A stretch of DNA of 13,590 bases from contig JAUXUZ010000110.1 in NCBI GenBank assembly GCA_030680655.1, positions 1 to 13,590 of the forward strand, read 5' to 3'. Of this stretch, positions 1 through 7,620 are shown piece by piece (position 1 is the first letter of the stretch; each line of letters begins with the position of its first letter). The notes under the pieces were generated by a model. That model searched no databases, was not told where the DNA came from, and saw only the letters and a program-made list of their open reading frames with translations. A program made the translations under genes and the position numbers. The DNA is from Phycisphaerales bacterium. GTDB lineage: Bacteria > Planctomycetota > Phycisphaerae > Phycisphaerales > UBA1924.

Positions 1-651
1 GATCGTGATGTGCTCCGGGCAGACCTTCGTGCAGCACTTGGTGATGTTGCAATACCCGATGCCGTGCTCATCCTTGAGGTCCTTCAGCCGGTCCTCGGTG
101 TCGAGCGGGTGCATCTCAAGCGCCGCCGTGTAGACCAGGAACCGCGGGCCGATGAACTCGTTGTGCTTGTGGTGGTCACGCAGAACGTGGCACACATCCT
201 GGCACAGGAAGCACTCGATGCACTTGCGAAACTCCTGCACCCGGTCAACGTCCTCCTGCTGCATGTTCCACGTGCCGTCGGCGTTGTCGGGCGCCCGCGG
301 CTTGAACTTCTTGATCTTCTTCTTGACCTCAAAGTTCCACGAAACATCCGTCACCAGGTCGCGCAGCAGCGGGAAGGCCCGCATCGGCTCGATCGTCACC
401 GTCTCACCCGGCGGCAGTTCGTTCATCCGCGTCATGCACATCAGCCGCGGCTTGCCGTTGATCTCCGCCGAGCAGCTCCCGCACTTGCCCGCCTTACAGT
501 TCCACCGGCAGGCCAGGTCCGGCGCGCTCTCGGCCTGGATCTGGTGAACAGCGTCGAGGACGACCATGCCCTCGGTGATGTTCGTGGTGTACTCCTTGAA
601 CCCTGAGGCCTTGGAGTCGCCGCGGAGGATCTTGAAGGTGGTTGCGGGCAT
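1..651 (-). CDS. sdhB: Succinate dehydrogenase iron-sulfur subunit (3' end cut by window)
   Basis: Electron-transfer subunit of complex II, passing electrons from the SdhA flavin to the membrane anchor. 217 residues are visible and the C-terminal end lies outside the window. The N-terminal ferredoxin domain has the run WNCKAGKCGSC with Cys52, Cys57, Cys60 and then Cys72. All four [2Fe-2S] ligands are therefore Cys, whereas E. coli has Asp at the third. The second domain has CIECFLCQDVC (Cys144, 147, 150, 154) and CNITKCCTKVCP (Cys201, 207, 211). The spacing matches the [4Fe-4S] and [3Fe-4S] ligand sets of E. coli SdhB with a constant offset of 5. The start is the ATG at 651-649, with GGAAG 5 bases upstream. 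It lies 66 bases after the sdhA stop, third gene of the sdhC-sdhA-sdhB operon. The cluster spacing and the run NCKAGKCGSC resemble, from memory, mycobacterial Sdh1 SdhB. Identification is secure. Confidence 0.97.
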   Translation of the reverse strand, partial: MPATTFKILRGDSKASGFKEYTTNITEGMVVLDAVHQIQAESAPDLACRWNCKAGKCGSCSAEINGKPRLMCMTRMNELPPGETVTIEPMRAFPLLRDLVTDVSWNFEVKKKIKKFKPRAPDNADGTWNMQQEDVDRVQEFRKCIECFLCQDVCHVLRDHHKHNEFIGPRFLVYTAALEMHPLDTEDRLKDLKDEHGIGYCNITKCCTKVCPEHITI

Positions 652-717
652 GGTGTCTTCCAGAGAGTTGATGCCGGACGGATTCGCGGTCTCGGGCGTA
701 GCGGCCTTAGCGTGGGT

Positions 718-2556
718 TCAAACCTTCTGCTCTTCGATGACCTGCTTGAGCTCGCCGGGGAGCTCGCGGACGGGCTGGCGGATGAGCTGCATGGAGCCAT
801 CACCGGCCTGCTTGAGGACGTTGTTGTACTTCGAGCACTCGTCGCTCTTGCTGGGGTAGTCGTCGCGGAACTGGGCGCCGCGGCTCTCCTTCCGCTCGAT
901 CGCTGAGATCGTCACGGCCTCGGAGATGGTCAGCAGATTCCGCAAGTCGATAGCCGAGTGCCAGCCCGGGTTGAACTCGCGGTGGCCGATGGCAGAGACC
1001 GTCTCGGCCCGCTTGCTCAACTTCTTGATGCCCGCGAGGGCCTCCTGCATCTCCGACTCGACGCGGACGATGCCGACGTTCTTCTGCATCAGCTGCTGAA
1101 GGTCAAACTGGATGGCGTAGGGGGACTCGCCGCCGCCCGACACGCCGCGCTCGAAGGGCGCGAGCGCATCGGCGATCGACTTGTTCACCTGGTCGGTGTT
1201 GACGCGCCCCGCGCCGTTCTCCTTCGCGTACTTGGCCGCGAACTCGCCGGCACGCTTGCCGAAAACGACCAGGTCAGAGAGCGAGTTGCCACCAAGGCGG
1301 TTCGCGCCGTGCAGGCCCGCCGCCACCTCTCCCGCGGCAAAGAGCCCGGGAACATTGGACATCTGCGTGTCGCCATCGACCTTCACGCCGCCCATGACGT
1401 AGTGGGTCGTTGGGCCGACTTCCATCGGGGTGGTCGTGATGTCGAGCCCCGCCAGCTGGTGGAACTGGTGGTACATGCTCGGCAGCTTCTTCTTGATGTA
1501 GTCGGCGTCGATCGTCTTGCCGTTGGCGTCCTTCTGGCCGCGGGTCCAGGCGATGTCGAGAAAGACGCCCCCGTGGGGCGAGCCACGCCCGGCCTTGACC
1601 TCGCGGTTGATGCAGCGGGCGACGTGGTCGCGCGTCAGCAACTCCGGCGGGCGGCGGGCGCTCTTGTCGCCCTGCACGTAGCGCCATCCCTCTTCTTCGT
1701 TGTCGGCCGTCTGCGGCTTGTAGTTGTCGGGGATGTCATCAAACATGAACCGCTTGCCGTCCTTGTTCCGCAGCACGCCGCCCTCGCCGCGCACGCCCTC
1801 GGTCACCAGGATGCCTCGCACACTCGGCGGCCACACCATGCCCGTCGGGTGGAACTGCACAAACTCCATGTCCAGCAGGTCCGCCCCGGCCCGGTAGGCC
1901 AGCGCCTGGCCGTCGCCGGTGTACTCCCATGAGTTGCTCGTGATGCTGAACGCCCGCCCGATGCCGCCCGTCGCCAGCACCACCGACTTTGCGTGCCACA
2001 CGCGGAACCGCCCGCGCTCGCGGTCGTAGCCCACCGCGCCAACCACGCGCTCGCCGTCCTTGAGCAAGTCGATGATCGTCATCTCCATGAACACTTCGAT
2101 GCCCGAGTGCACGCCGTGGTCCTGCAGCGTGCGGATCATCTCCAGACCCGTGCGGTCGCCCACGTGCGCAAGCCGCGGGTAGCGGTGCCCGCCGAAGTTC
2201 CGCTGCAGGATCTTGCCCTCCTTGGTCCGGTCGAACACCGCGCCCCAGGCCTCAAGCTCGCGCACCCGCGCCGGCGCCTCCTTCGCGTGCAGCTCGGCCA
2301 TCCGGTAGTTGTTCAGGTACTGCCCGCCACGCATCGTGTCGGCGAAGTGCACCTTCCAGCTGTCGCGGTCGTCCACGTTCGCCATCGCCGCGGCCATGCC
2401 CCCCTCGGCCATCACCGTGTGCGCCTTGCCCAGCAGCGACTTGCACACCACCGCCGTCTTGCACCCAAGCGACGAAGCCTCGATCGCGGCCCGAAGGCCA
2501 GCCCCGCCCGCCCCGATCACCAGCACATCGTGCTCGTGCGTCGTGAACTGATCCAT
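718..2556 (-). CDS. sdhA: Succinate dehydrogenase flavoprotein subunit
   Basis: Catalytic FAD subunit of complex II, oxidising succinate to fumarate on the cytoplasmic side. It has 612 residues, within the usual 570-650. The dinucleotide fold is at 11-24 (VLVIGAGGAGLRAA). KAHTVMAEGG at 44-53 places His46 as the expected covalent FAD attachment residue. FHPTG at 235-239 gives His236; TRDHVAR gives Arg309; HYVMGG at 385-390 gives His385; and NRLGGNSLSD gives Arg420. These correspond to the substrate-binding and proton-shuttle residues of the family. The frame is open further upstream, but ATG 2556 is preferred. It gives the normal distance to the Rossmann motif, sits 1 base after the sdhC stop, and has GGAGG at 2571-2567 with 10 bases of spacing inside the sdhC end. 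Translational coupling to sdhC is likely. No key residue is missing. Confidence 0.97.
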   Translation of the reverse strand: MDQFTTHEHDVLVIGAGGAGLRAAIEASSLGCKTAVVCKSLLGKAHTVMAEGGMAAAMANVDDRDSWKVHFADTMRGGQYLNNYRMAELHAKEAPARVRELEAWGAVFDRTKEGKILQRNFGGHRYPRLAHVGDRTGLEMIRTLQDHGVHSGIEVFMEMTIIDLLKDGERVVGAVGYDRERGRFRVWHAKSVVLATGGIGRAFSITSNSWEYTGDGQALAYRAGADLLDMEFVQFHPTGMVWPPSVRGILVTEGVRGEGGVLRNKDGKRFMFDDIPDNYKPQTADNEEEGWRYVQGDKSARRPPELLTRDHVARCINREVKAGRGSPHGGVFLDIAWTRGQKDANGKTIDADYIKKKLPSMYHQFHQLAGLDITTTPMEVGPTTHYVMGGVKVDGDTQMSNVPGLFAAGEVAAGLHGANRLGGNSLSDLVVFGKRAGEFAAKYAKENGAGRVNTDQVNKSIADALAPFERGVSGGGESPYAIQFDLQQLMQKNVGIVRVESEMQEALAGIKKLSKRAETVSAIGHREFNPGWHSAIDLRNLLTISEAVTISAIERKESRGAQFRDDYPSKSDECSKYNNVLKQAGDGSMQLIRQPVRELPGELKQVIEEQKV

Positions 2557-2557
2557 G

Positions 2558-3418
2558 TCAGATGATCCTCCAGTCGGTCCACACGCCCATCGATACCAGC
2601 CGCACATACACGTCCGTGAAGCCGACCCAGAACAGGCTCATCCAGGCGAACAGCATGTGCTTGCGGTTGAGGCACGACACACCGCCGTACGCGCTCTTAC
2701 GGGCCGAGCTGCACGTGCTCACGCAGTCGTGCTTGCCGCCGATCAGGTGACGCAGCGAGTGGCAGCCGAACGTGTACCCGCCCAGCAGAATCGGGTTGAT
2801 CGTCAGCACCAGCGACCCAACCCCCACGCCAAAGTGCCGCTGCCCATCAGCACCGGTAAACGTGTACGAAATCACCGCGTCGTAGGCCAGCAGCACGATG
2901 AACACCAGCGCCAGGTACAGGAAGTACCGGTGGATGTTCTGGAAGATCAGCGGGAACGAGTTCTCGCCGCGGTACTTCTCCTTGCGGAAGCCCGGCTCGC
3001 CCACCGAGCACGAGAGCGGGTCGCCCCAGAAAGACTTGTAGTAAGCGCCGCGGTAGTAGTAGCACGTGAACCTGAACCCGGCTGGCGCCCACAGGATCAG
3101 CAGCGCCGGCGAGAACCCGATGAACGCCGGGAACAGCTTCACCAGCCACTCCGGCGGCTGCCCGAACCACGCGTGCCCAGAGTGCTGGCCCACCGCATCG
3201 AAGATTACCGGCGAATACATCGGGGAGAGGTAGTGCGCACCGTTCAGGTCCACCCAGTAGTGCGCCCCTTGAAAGGCCGCCCACGTCGAATAGACGATGA
3301 ACGCGAACAGCCCGGCGAACGTCGCCACCGGCTGCAGCCACCAGGCGTCTTTGCGTGAGGTTTCACCAAGTGCTCGAATCTGCGGTAGGGGAATAGGCTG
3401 CGTCGCCGGTTCGCTCAT
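2558..3418 (-). CDS. sdhC: Succinate dehydrogenase membrane anchor, single-subunit Sdh1 type
   Basis: 286-residue integral membrane protein anchoring SdhAB and carrying electrons to quinone. Five hydrophobic helices are visible at about 29-48, 94-115, 163-183, 198-217 and 254-275. There is no separate sdhD. It does not look like the classical heme b SdhC or SdhC/D pair. The landmarks FRFTCYYYRGAYY (115-127), LIFQNIHRYF (157-166), GCHSLRHLIGG (218-228) and LNRKHMLFAW (250-259) match what I recall of the mycobacterial Sdh1 anchor (Rv0249c type), and the gene order anchor-SdhA-SdhB is the same. Cys119, Cys219, His220, His224, His163 and His254 are candidate metal or cluster ligands. The start is ATG 3418, with GGAGAAG at 3430-3424 and 5 bases of spacing. 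The frame stays open to 3502, but that extension adds only a non-membrane tail without a ribosome site. First gene of the sdh operon. Confidence 0.9.
   Translation of the reverse strand: MSEPATQPIPLPQIRALGETSRKDAWWLQPVATFAGLFAFIVYSTWAAFQGAHYWVDLNGAHYLSPMYSPVIFDAVGQHSGHAWFGQPPEWLVKLFPAFIGFSPALLILWAPAGFRFTCYYYRGAYYKSFWGDPLSCSVGEPGFRKEKYRGENSFPLIFQNIHRYFLYLALVFIVLLAYDAVISYTFTGADGQRHFGVGVGSLVLTINPILLGGYTFGCHSLRHLIGGKHDCVSTCSSARKSAYGGVSCLNRKHMLFAWMSLFWVGFTDVYVRLVSMGVWTDWRII
2567..2571 (-). promoter_or_regulatory. Shine-Dalgarno site deciding the sdhA start
   Basis: GGAGG on the minus strand, 10 bases before ATG 2556 and inside the last codons of sdhC. It supports ATG 2556 over the upstream in-frame start at 2607 and suggests translational coupling of sdhC and sdhA. 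Confidence 0.6.
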
Positions 3419-3464
3419 CGAGGCTTCTCCGAACCCGGGCATTGCCCAAGGCGTGTCGAGAAGC

Positions 3465-3470
3465 AGGATA
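3465..3470 (-). promoter_or_regulatory. Possible -10 box for the sdhCAB operon
   Basis: TATCCT on the minus strand in the 111-base dacB-sdhC gap. It would place a transcription start near 3458 and a leader of about 40 bases with the sdhC Shine-Dalgarno. No recognisable -35 hexamer stands 16-18 bases upstream, so this is weak. Confidence 0.25.
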
Positions 3471-3471
3471 C

Positions 3472-3490
3472 CCACCCGATCGCCGGGTGG
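3472..3490 (-). terminator. GC-rich hairpin after dacB, possible terminator
   Basis: Perfect 7-base inverted repeat: arms 3472-3478 (CCACCCG) and 3484-3490 (CGGGTGG), loop of 5 bases. It lies about 40 bases beyond the dacB stop and immediately before the possible sdh -10 box. There is no U-run after the stem, so it is not a classical intrinsic terminator. It may instead be a pause or mRNA-end structure. Confidence 0.3.
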
Positions 3491-3529
3491 CGAGCCGGCC
3501 ACACACCTTCACCCGTTCCGTCCCAGGGC

Positions 3530-5125
3530 TCAATTGCTGCCGGCAACGCCCCGCTCGCGAGAGAGCCAGCGGTCGATCGTGACCACAACGTCTTCCTGAA
3601 AGTCCTTCACACGCTGGCCGGGCGTAGCACCGATCTCGTTCACCAGAACGCTGTACGCGATCGTCCGATCGCCGCGCACCACGTACCCGCTCAGGCAGAG
3701 CACGTTCTTGATGTACCCCGTCTTGGCGTACACCGTGCTCGCCAGCCGCCGATCGACAAACCGCTTGCTGATCCTCGCGTCCTTGTCGTCGGCTCGCGCC
3801 ATGCTCGCCAGAAACTCGGCCCCGATCGACTTGTCCTGCTGCATGCTCGCCAGCCAGCGGGCCAGCACCATCGGCGACACCTGGTTGTCCTTGCTCAGCC
3901 CCGACCCGTCAACGATCCGCACCCCCCGCGCCTCCTGCCCCAGCTTCTCCGTCAGTAGCATCGTGATCACCTGCGACCCCGTCGACCACGACCCCGGCTG
4001 CTGCGTCACCTCAAACGCCGTCCGCTTCAACAGGCACTCCGCGTACAGGTTCTGCGAATCGACGTTGCAGCGCTGCAGAACCGTCGCCAAAGGCGTCGTA
4101 ATCACCGCAAACGGCGCCGACGAAGCCGCGACCAGGTCCTCGCCCTCAACCGCGATCCGCACCGGTGGGGGGTTGCTCGGCCGCCAGTCCGCCGTCAGGC
4201 CCGCCTCCCACAGGCCGTGGAACAGCAGGCTCGCAAAGAACACCCCCGGTTGCGTCACCGTCACGTTCACCGGCGCCGCGATCGGTGATTTCACATCGCC
4301 GAACACCTTGAACGAGAACGTCCCGCCGCCCCCTCCGCCGCGGTCCTGCTGCGCCCAGAGCGAGTTGCTCCCGTCGTTCACCGTCCGCGTTGAAGACAGG
4401 TCCAGGTTCACCAGCCACGGCGCTGCCGGCTCCGTCGTCACGTTCGGCTTCATCCCCAGTCGCTCGCCGCGGCTCGCCCGCAACTCCAGCACGTTCGTAA
4501 AGAAGTTCAGCCCGCTCACCGGCGCGCAGTACCACTGATTCAACTGCTCCCTCGGCCAGGTCGGGTGCACCGGCGGCGCCCCCGCCGTATCGCGCTCGAA
4601 GACCCGGTCATCAACGATCACTTCCTTGATCCCGCTCACCTTCGCGGCCCGGGCAGCGTCAACCACCCGCGAGATGAACCTCTCCACCGACCACCCCTGC
4701 TCGCCCAGCAGCTTCGGGTCGCACAGCGCCGGGTCACCCGCGCCCTTGATGATCAGCCGGCCGTCGCCCGGCGCCGAGAAGCCCGTCTTGAACTCAAAGT
4801 CCTTGAGGATCGAGAGCGCAACGCCCGACGTGATCAGCTTCAGGTTCGAGGCCGGCGCAAACAGCTCGCTGGAGTTGATCGACGCCAGCGACTCGCGCGA
4901 ATCGCAGTCGACGATCGCCACCCCAACGCGTGCCTTCTCAAGGCGGGCGCTGTTCAGCGACGCCCGCACCGCACCCTCCAGCGGCTCGGCCAAAGCCTTG
5001 CCGCCGGGCAATTCGCCGCTCAGACAGACAACAATGCCGGTACAAACGACCGCTCGCCGCAGGAAGTGGAGGCTGTTCATTCTGGAGCATGGTTTCGGCG
5101 GAGCGGTGAGCATCGCTTCAATCAT
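3530..5125 (-). CDS. dacB: D-alanyl-D-alanine carboxypeptidase/endopeptidase, PBP4-like (peptidase S13)
   Basis: Class C penicillin-binding protein that trims or cuts peptidoglycan cross-links in the periplasm. It has 531 residues. The three active-site motifs are present: SNLK at 93-96 (nucleophile Ser93, Lys96), SQN at 357-359 inside VDSQNLYAECLLK, and KTG at 468-470. The distance of 109 residues between SxN and KTG matches what I recall for E. coli PBP4. DGSGLSKDN at 406-414 is also typical of the family. A hydrophobic stretch at 25-36 followed by ALA at 44-46 indicates a signal peptide. ATG 5125 is chosen because GGAAGG stands 7 bases upstream. ATG 5080 would give a more standard 31-residue signal peptide but has no ribosome site. 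Monocistronic or loosely upstream of sdhC (111-base gap). S13 membership is secure; the exact start is not. Confidence 0.92.
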   Translation of the reverse strand: MIEAMLTAPPKPCSRMNSLHFLRRAVVCTGIVVCLSGELPGGKALAEPLEGAVRASLNSARLEKARVGVAIVDCDSRESLASINSSELFAPASNLKLITSGVALSILKDFEFKTGFSAPGDGRLIIKGAGDPALCDPKLLGEQGWSVERFISRVVDAARAAKVSGIKEVIVDDRVFERDTAGAPPVHPTWPREQLNQWYCAPVSGLNFFTNVLELRASRGERLGMKPNVTTEPAAPWLVNLDLSSTRTVNDGSNSLWAQQDRGGGGGGTFSFKVFGDVKSPIAAPVNVTVTQPGVFFASLLFHGLWEAGLTADWRPSNPPPVRIAVEGEDLVAASSAPFAVITTPLATVLQRCNVDSQNLYAECLLKRTAFEVTQQPGSWSTGSQVITMLLTEKLGQEARGVRIVDGSGLSKDNQVSPMVLARWLASMQQDKSIGAEFLASMARADDKDARISKRFVDRRLASTVYAKTGYIKNVLCLSGYVVRGDRTIAYSVLVNEIGATPGQRVKDFQEDVVVTIDRWLSRERGVAGSN

Positions 5126-5132
5126 TGCTCAA

Positions 5133-5138
5133 CCTTCC
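5133..5138 (-). promoter_or_regulatory. Shine-Dalgarno-like site before dacB
   Basis: GGAAGG on the minus strand, 7 bases before ATG 5125. It favours the longer dacB form over the internal ATG at 5080, which has no purine-rich element in the proper place. Confidence 0.45.
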
Positions 5139-5195
5139 GCGTCACACTTCAAATCCGCTTCACCCACCGCTCATCGCACACCGAGCGCAGGTCCG

Positions 5196-5201
5196 AGATT
5201 A
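5196..5201 (-). promoter_or_regulatory. Possible -10 box for dacB
   Basis: TAATCT on the minus strand, predicting a start near 5189 and a leader of about 63 bases. No convincing -35 hexamer is visible. It is the best candidate in the 160-base gap between the lipoprotein gene and dacB. Confidence 0.25.
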
Positions 5202-5236
5202 CCCCAATTCTCACAGGCCCGCGATCAGGCACCGAT

Positions 5237-5263
5237 TCGCCGGTGAAGGAACGGAACCGGCGA
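5237..5263 (-). terminator. 8-base-pair hairpin after the nadB-lipoprotein operon
   Basis: Inverted repeat with arms 5237-5244 (TCGCCGGT) and 5256-5262/5263 (ACCGGCGA) around an 11-base loop, 22 bases beyond the stop of the lipoprotein gene. No U-tract follows on the minus strand, so factor-independent termination is uncertain. Its place at the operon end makes a terminator or 3'-end stabiliser the simplest reading. Confidence 0.4.
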
Positions 5264-5274
5264 TGCGGGCCTTA

Positions 5275-5283
5275 CCCCCCCCC
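5275..5283 (-). repeat. G9 tract after the lipoprotein gene
   Basis: Nine consecutive G on the minus strand, 2 bases after the stop codon of the lipoprotein gene. It is outside any coding region and just before the terminator-like hairpin. Confidence 0.7.
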
Positions 5284-5285
5284 TC

Positions 5286-5912
5286 CTACTTCACCCACAG
5301 CAGCTTGTACCCCGCCTGCCCCTTCCCGCCACCCTCGCGCTGAACCCACAGCTCCGTGAACTCCAGCTTGCGCGCCAGCGACGAGCGGATCCGCAGGCGC
5401 GAGCGGTCCTTCCCGCTCCCATCCTCCACGTGCTCAAACGCTACATCGGGTGACAACTCCCCCATCGGCATCGCCGCCAGCAGGTCCAGAATCTCTGCCC
5501 GATTCTCCGTGAAGTACTCGAGGATGCGGGTCGGGTCGTTCCCCTCCGAGATCGCCCGACGCTTGGTGTCGTCGCTGATGAGCTGGTTGTAGAACAGAAC
5601 CCGGTCCGATTCATCGTTGCTCGCCAGCAGCCGGCGCGTCAGGATGATCACGTGCCGCGGGCTCTGGCTCACAAGAAACCGCTCCCCCGTTGGCGTCGTC
5701 CGGATCAACTCCCCATCCCCCATCGTCTCCAGCGGGTTCGCCGACCCACCGCCACCCCGCAGCGGCTTGCCTCCACGCTCGGCATCGGGCAAGCCGATCA
5801 GCAGCCCACGCTCCGAGATCACCGTCGTCTCCTCAGCGCACCCCGATACTCCTGCGGCCACCGCCAGCGCCGCCGCAATCATGCCAAGGTGTGTGCAACG
5901 GCGCCGCATCAT
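5286..5912 (-). CDS. Small putative lipoprotein of unknown function
   Basis: 208 residues. The N-terminus is a lipoprotein signal: basic MMRRR, a hydrophobic core (about 9-22) and a lipobox VSGC with Cys25 as the lipidation site, followed by Ala at +2. The mature part is soluble and hydrophilic. A Gly-rich linker (about 52-56) is followed by a globular region with the readable blocks FLVSQSPRHVIILTRRLL, LFYNQLISDD and KLEFTELWVQ. I do not recognise a domain. The start ATG is the fourth base after the nadB stop (spacing 3), so it is almost certainly co-transcribed and coupled with nadB. Whether the two are functionally linked is unknown. A run of nine G follows the stop codon by 2 bases. The ORF looks real because of the lipobox, the tight spacing and the start inside an operon. 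Confidence 0.8.
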   Translation of the reverse strand: MMRRRCTHLGMIAAALAVAAGVSGCAEETTVISERGLLIGLPDAERGGKPLRGGGGSANPLETMGDGELIRTTPTGERFLVSQSPRHVIILTRRLLASNDESDRVLFYNQLISDDTKRRAISEGNDPTRILEYFTENRAEILDLLAAMPMGELSPDVAFEHVEDGSGKDRSRLRIRSSLARKLEFTELWVQREGGGKGQAGYKLLWVK

Positions 5913-5915
5913 CGC

Positions 5916-7547
5916 TCAAAGTGTACGGGCAACAACGTCGTGCACCGCGCTGGCCGCCGGAGTCGGAAAATCACTCCGCCAGTGGGCCCCGCGGCTCTCC
6001 TCCCGGGCGAGGGCGCTCTGCGCAATCAACCGGGCGACCGTCAGCATGTTCTGCACCTGCCACCCGCGCACATCATCAAACACCTTGTCGAGCGTGTACC
6101 GGCCCCAGAACTCGATCATGTCAACCGAACTCCGCAGCCGCGCACCGCTTCGCTCGATCCCCACGTTCCGCCACATCGCCGACCGCAGCGACGACTCAAC
6201 ATCCGCAAGGTCAAGGTCACCCGCCTCTGTCGGTGGCACCGTAAACGCCATCGACGCGCGCCCACCCCCCCCGCCCTCGCCTCCCTCCCGCCCGGCCTCA
6301 ACCGTGTCGTTGCCGGCGATCTCACCCATCACCAGCCCCTCCAGCAGCGAGTTGCTCGCCAAACGGTTCGCACCGTGCAGCCCCGAGCACGCCGCCTCGC
6401 CGATCGCCCACAAGCCCGGCAACGTCGTGCGGCCCTGCAGGTCGCTCCACACCCCGCCGATCGTGTAGTGCTGCGCCGGATGCACCGGGATCGGATCACG
6501 CGACGCGTCAAGGTCGTACCGCTTCAGCAGGGCCGCGATCCCCGGGAACGCGCGCCCAAACCCGGCGATCCCTCGGCAATCCAGGTAGACGTTCGTCCCG
6601 CCGGCCTTCGCCAGGTGCTCGACGATCCCCTTGGTCACCACATCACGCGGCGCAAGCTCCGCCTGCGGATGAACCCCCGTCATAAACCGCTTCCCGCTCT
6701 GATCAATCAATAGCGCACCATCCCCGCGGATCGCCTCGGTGATGAGCGAACGTGGTGCGCCGGCCAGGTACAGGCACGTCGGATGGAACTGAACAAACGC
6801 CATGTCGGCGATCGATGCGCCCGCCCGGAACGCCATCGCGATCCCGTCACCCGTCGCGGTGCGCGGGTTCGTCGTCTCGCGGTAGACCATCCCAGCCCCG
6901 CCCGACGCCAGGATCGTCCGCTGCGCCCAGATCACCTGCAGGCCATACTTGGCGTGGTGCGTCAGCGCCCCCAGCACGCGCCCGCCCTCGCCCGTCAGCA
7001 AGTCCAACGTAAAGCACTTGGTGAACACACGAAGCCCCGCCGTCGCCGTCGCCCGCTCCCACAGGCACCGAAACAACTCGCGCCCGGTCGCGTCGCCATC
7101 GGCGTGAAGAATGCGGTGCAGCGAGTGCCCACCCTCGAGCCCCAGCTTCAGCCGGCCCGCCACATCCTTATCAAACCGAATGCCCCACTCAAGCAGCTCC
7201 GCGATCCGCGCCGGCCCGCGCCGCACCACCTGCTCAACCATCGGCGCATCGCACAACCCCGCGCCGGCAACCAGCGTGTCGTTGATGTGCGACTCCACCG
7301 TGTCCCCCGCGTCCGTCACCGCCGCGATGCCCCCCTGAGCCCACGCAGTGTTGCTCATCTGCGGCTCATCCTTCCCCAGCATGATCGTGTCGCCGTGCCC
7401 GGCCGCCGCGATCGCCGCCCGCAATCCGGCCACGCCGCAACCGATCACCAGCGTGTCGCAGAAGATCTGCGGCAGCAGCGAGGTCTTAAACGGGATCAGC
7501 GTCCGTCGCGTGTCAAAGAGCGTGGAATCGGCGGGTGCGGCTGTCAC
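5916..7547 (-). CDS. nadB: L-aspartate oxidase
   Basis: FAD enzyme that oxidises L-aspartate to iminoaspartate, the first step of de novo NAD synthesis in the cytoplasm. It has 543 residues, the usual size. The FAD fold starts at 32 (TLVIGCGVAGLRAA). NTAWAQGGIAAV at 66-77 is the NadB signature and lacks the flavin-linking His of SdhA. EGGHSLHRILHADGDATG spans 138-155. Active-site equivalents of the E. coli enzyme are His255 (VQFHPT), Arg301 (LAPRDVV), His360 (QHYTIGG) and Arg395 (ANRLASNS). The start is GTG 7547; no Shine-Dalgarno is seen, but TACGCT lies 6 bases upstream. An unusual Gly/Glu-rich loop at about 417-432 separates the FAD/capping part from the C-terminal helical domain and contains a G8 tract. 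nadA and nadC are not next to it. Confidence 0.96.
   Translation of the reverse strand: MTAAPADSTLFDTRRTLIPFKTSLLPQIFCDTLVIGCGVAGLRAAIAAAGHGDTIMLGKDEPQMSNTAWAQGGIAAVTDAGDTVESHINDTLVAGAGLCDAPMVEQVVRRGPARIAELLEWGIRFDKDVAGRLKLGLEGGHSLHRILHADGDATGRELFRCLWERATATAGLRVFTKCFTLDLLTGEGGRVLGALTHHAKYGLQVIWAQRTILASGGAGMVYRETTNPRTATGDGIAMAFRAGASIADMAFVQFHPTCLYLAGAPRSLITEAIRGDGALLIDQSGKRFMTGVHPQAELAPRDVVTKGIVEHLAKAGGTNVYLDCRGIAGFGRAFPGIAALLKRYDLDASRDPIPVHPAQHYTIGGVWSDLQGRTTLPGLWAIGEAACSGLHGANRLASNSLLEGLVMGEIAGNDTVEAGREGGEGGGGGRASMAFTVPPTEAGDLDLADVESSLRSAMWRNVGIERSGARLRSSVDMIEFWGRYTLDKVFDDVRGWQVQNMLTVARLIAQSALAREESRGAHWRSDFPTPAASAVHDVVARTL
6265..6272 (-). repeat. G8 tract inside nadB
   Basis: Eight consecutive G on the coding strand, in the Gly-rich loop at about residues 426-428 of NadB. 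A slippage event here would remove the C-terminal helical domain. Confidence 0.8.
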
Positions 7548-7553
7548 GCTTCA

Positions 7554-7559
7554 AGCGTA
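7554..7559 (-). promoter_or_regulatory. -10 box predicting a leaderless nadB mRNA
   Basis: TACGCT on the minus strand, separated from the GTG start codon by exactly 6 bases, so that transcription would begin at or next to the start codon. No Shine-Dalgarno fits in the 6 bases. serC and the sigma factor gene show the same arrangement. Confidence 0.5.
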
Positions 7560-7620
7560 CGGAACCCCGCGCCGCTCCGCAGCCCCCGCTCCAGCCCGCA
7601 CACGCCACCAGGCTGCGCCG

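Noticed and set aside
958..1932. 324-residue open frame on the plus strand opposite sdhA
   Set aside because: Antisense shadow of a strong sdhA gene. The Arg/Val/His-rich composition is that of a GC-rich frame and no domain is visible.
3419..3502. Longer sdhC with 28 extra N-terminal residues
   Set aside because: The extension has no ribosome site and would absorb the hairpin and the possible promoter; ATG 3418 has a good Shine-Dalgarno.
5652..6713. 353-residue open frame on the plus strand opposite the lipoprotein gene and nadB
   Set aside because: Arg/Pro-rich shadow covering two well-supported genes in the opposite direction, with no motif.
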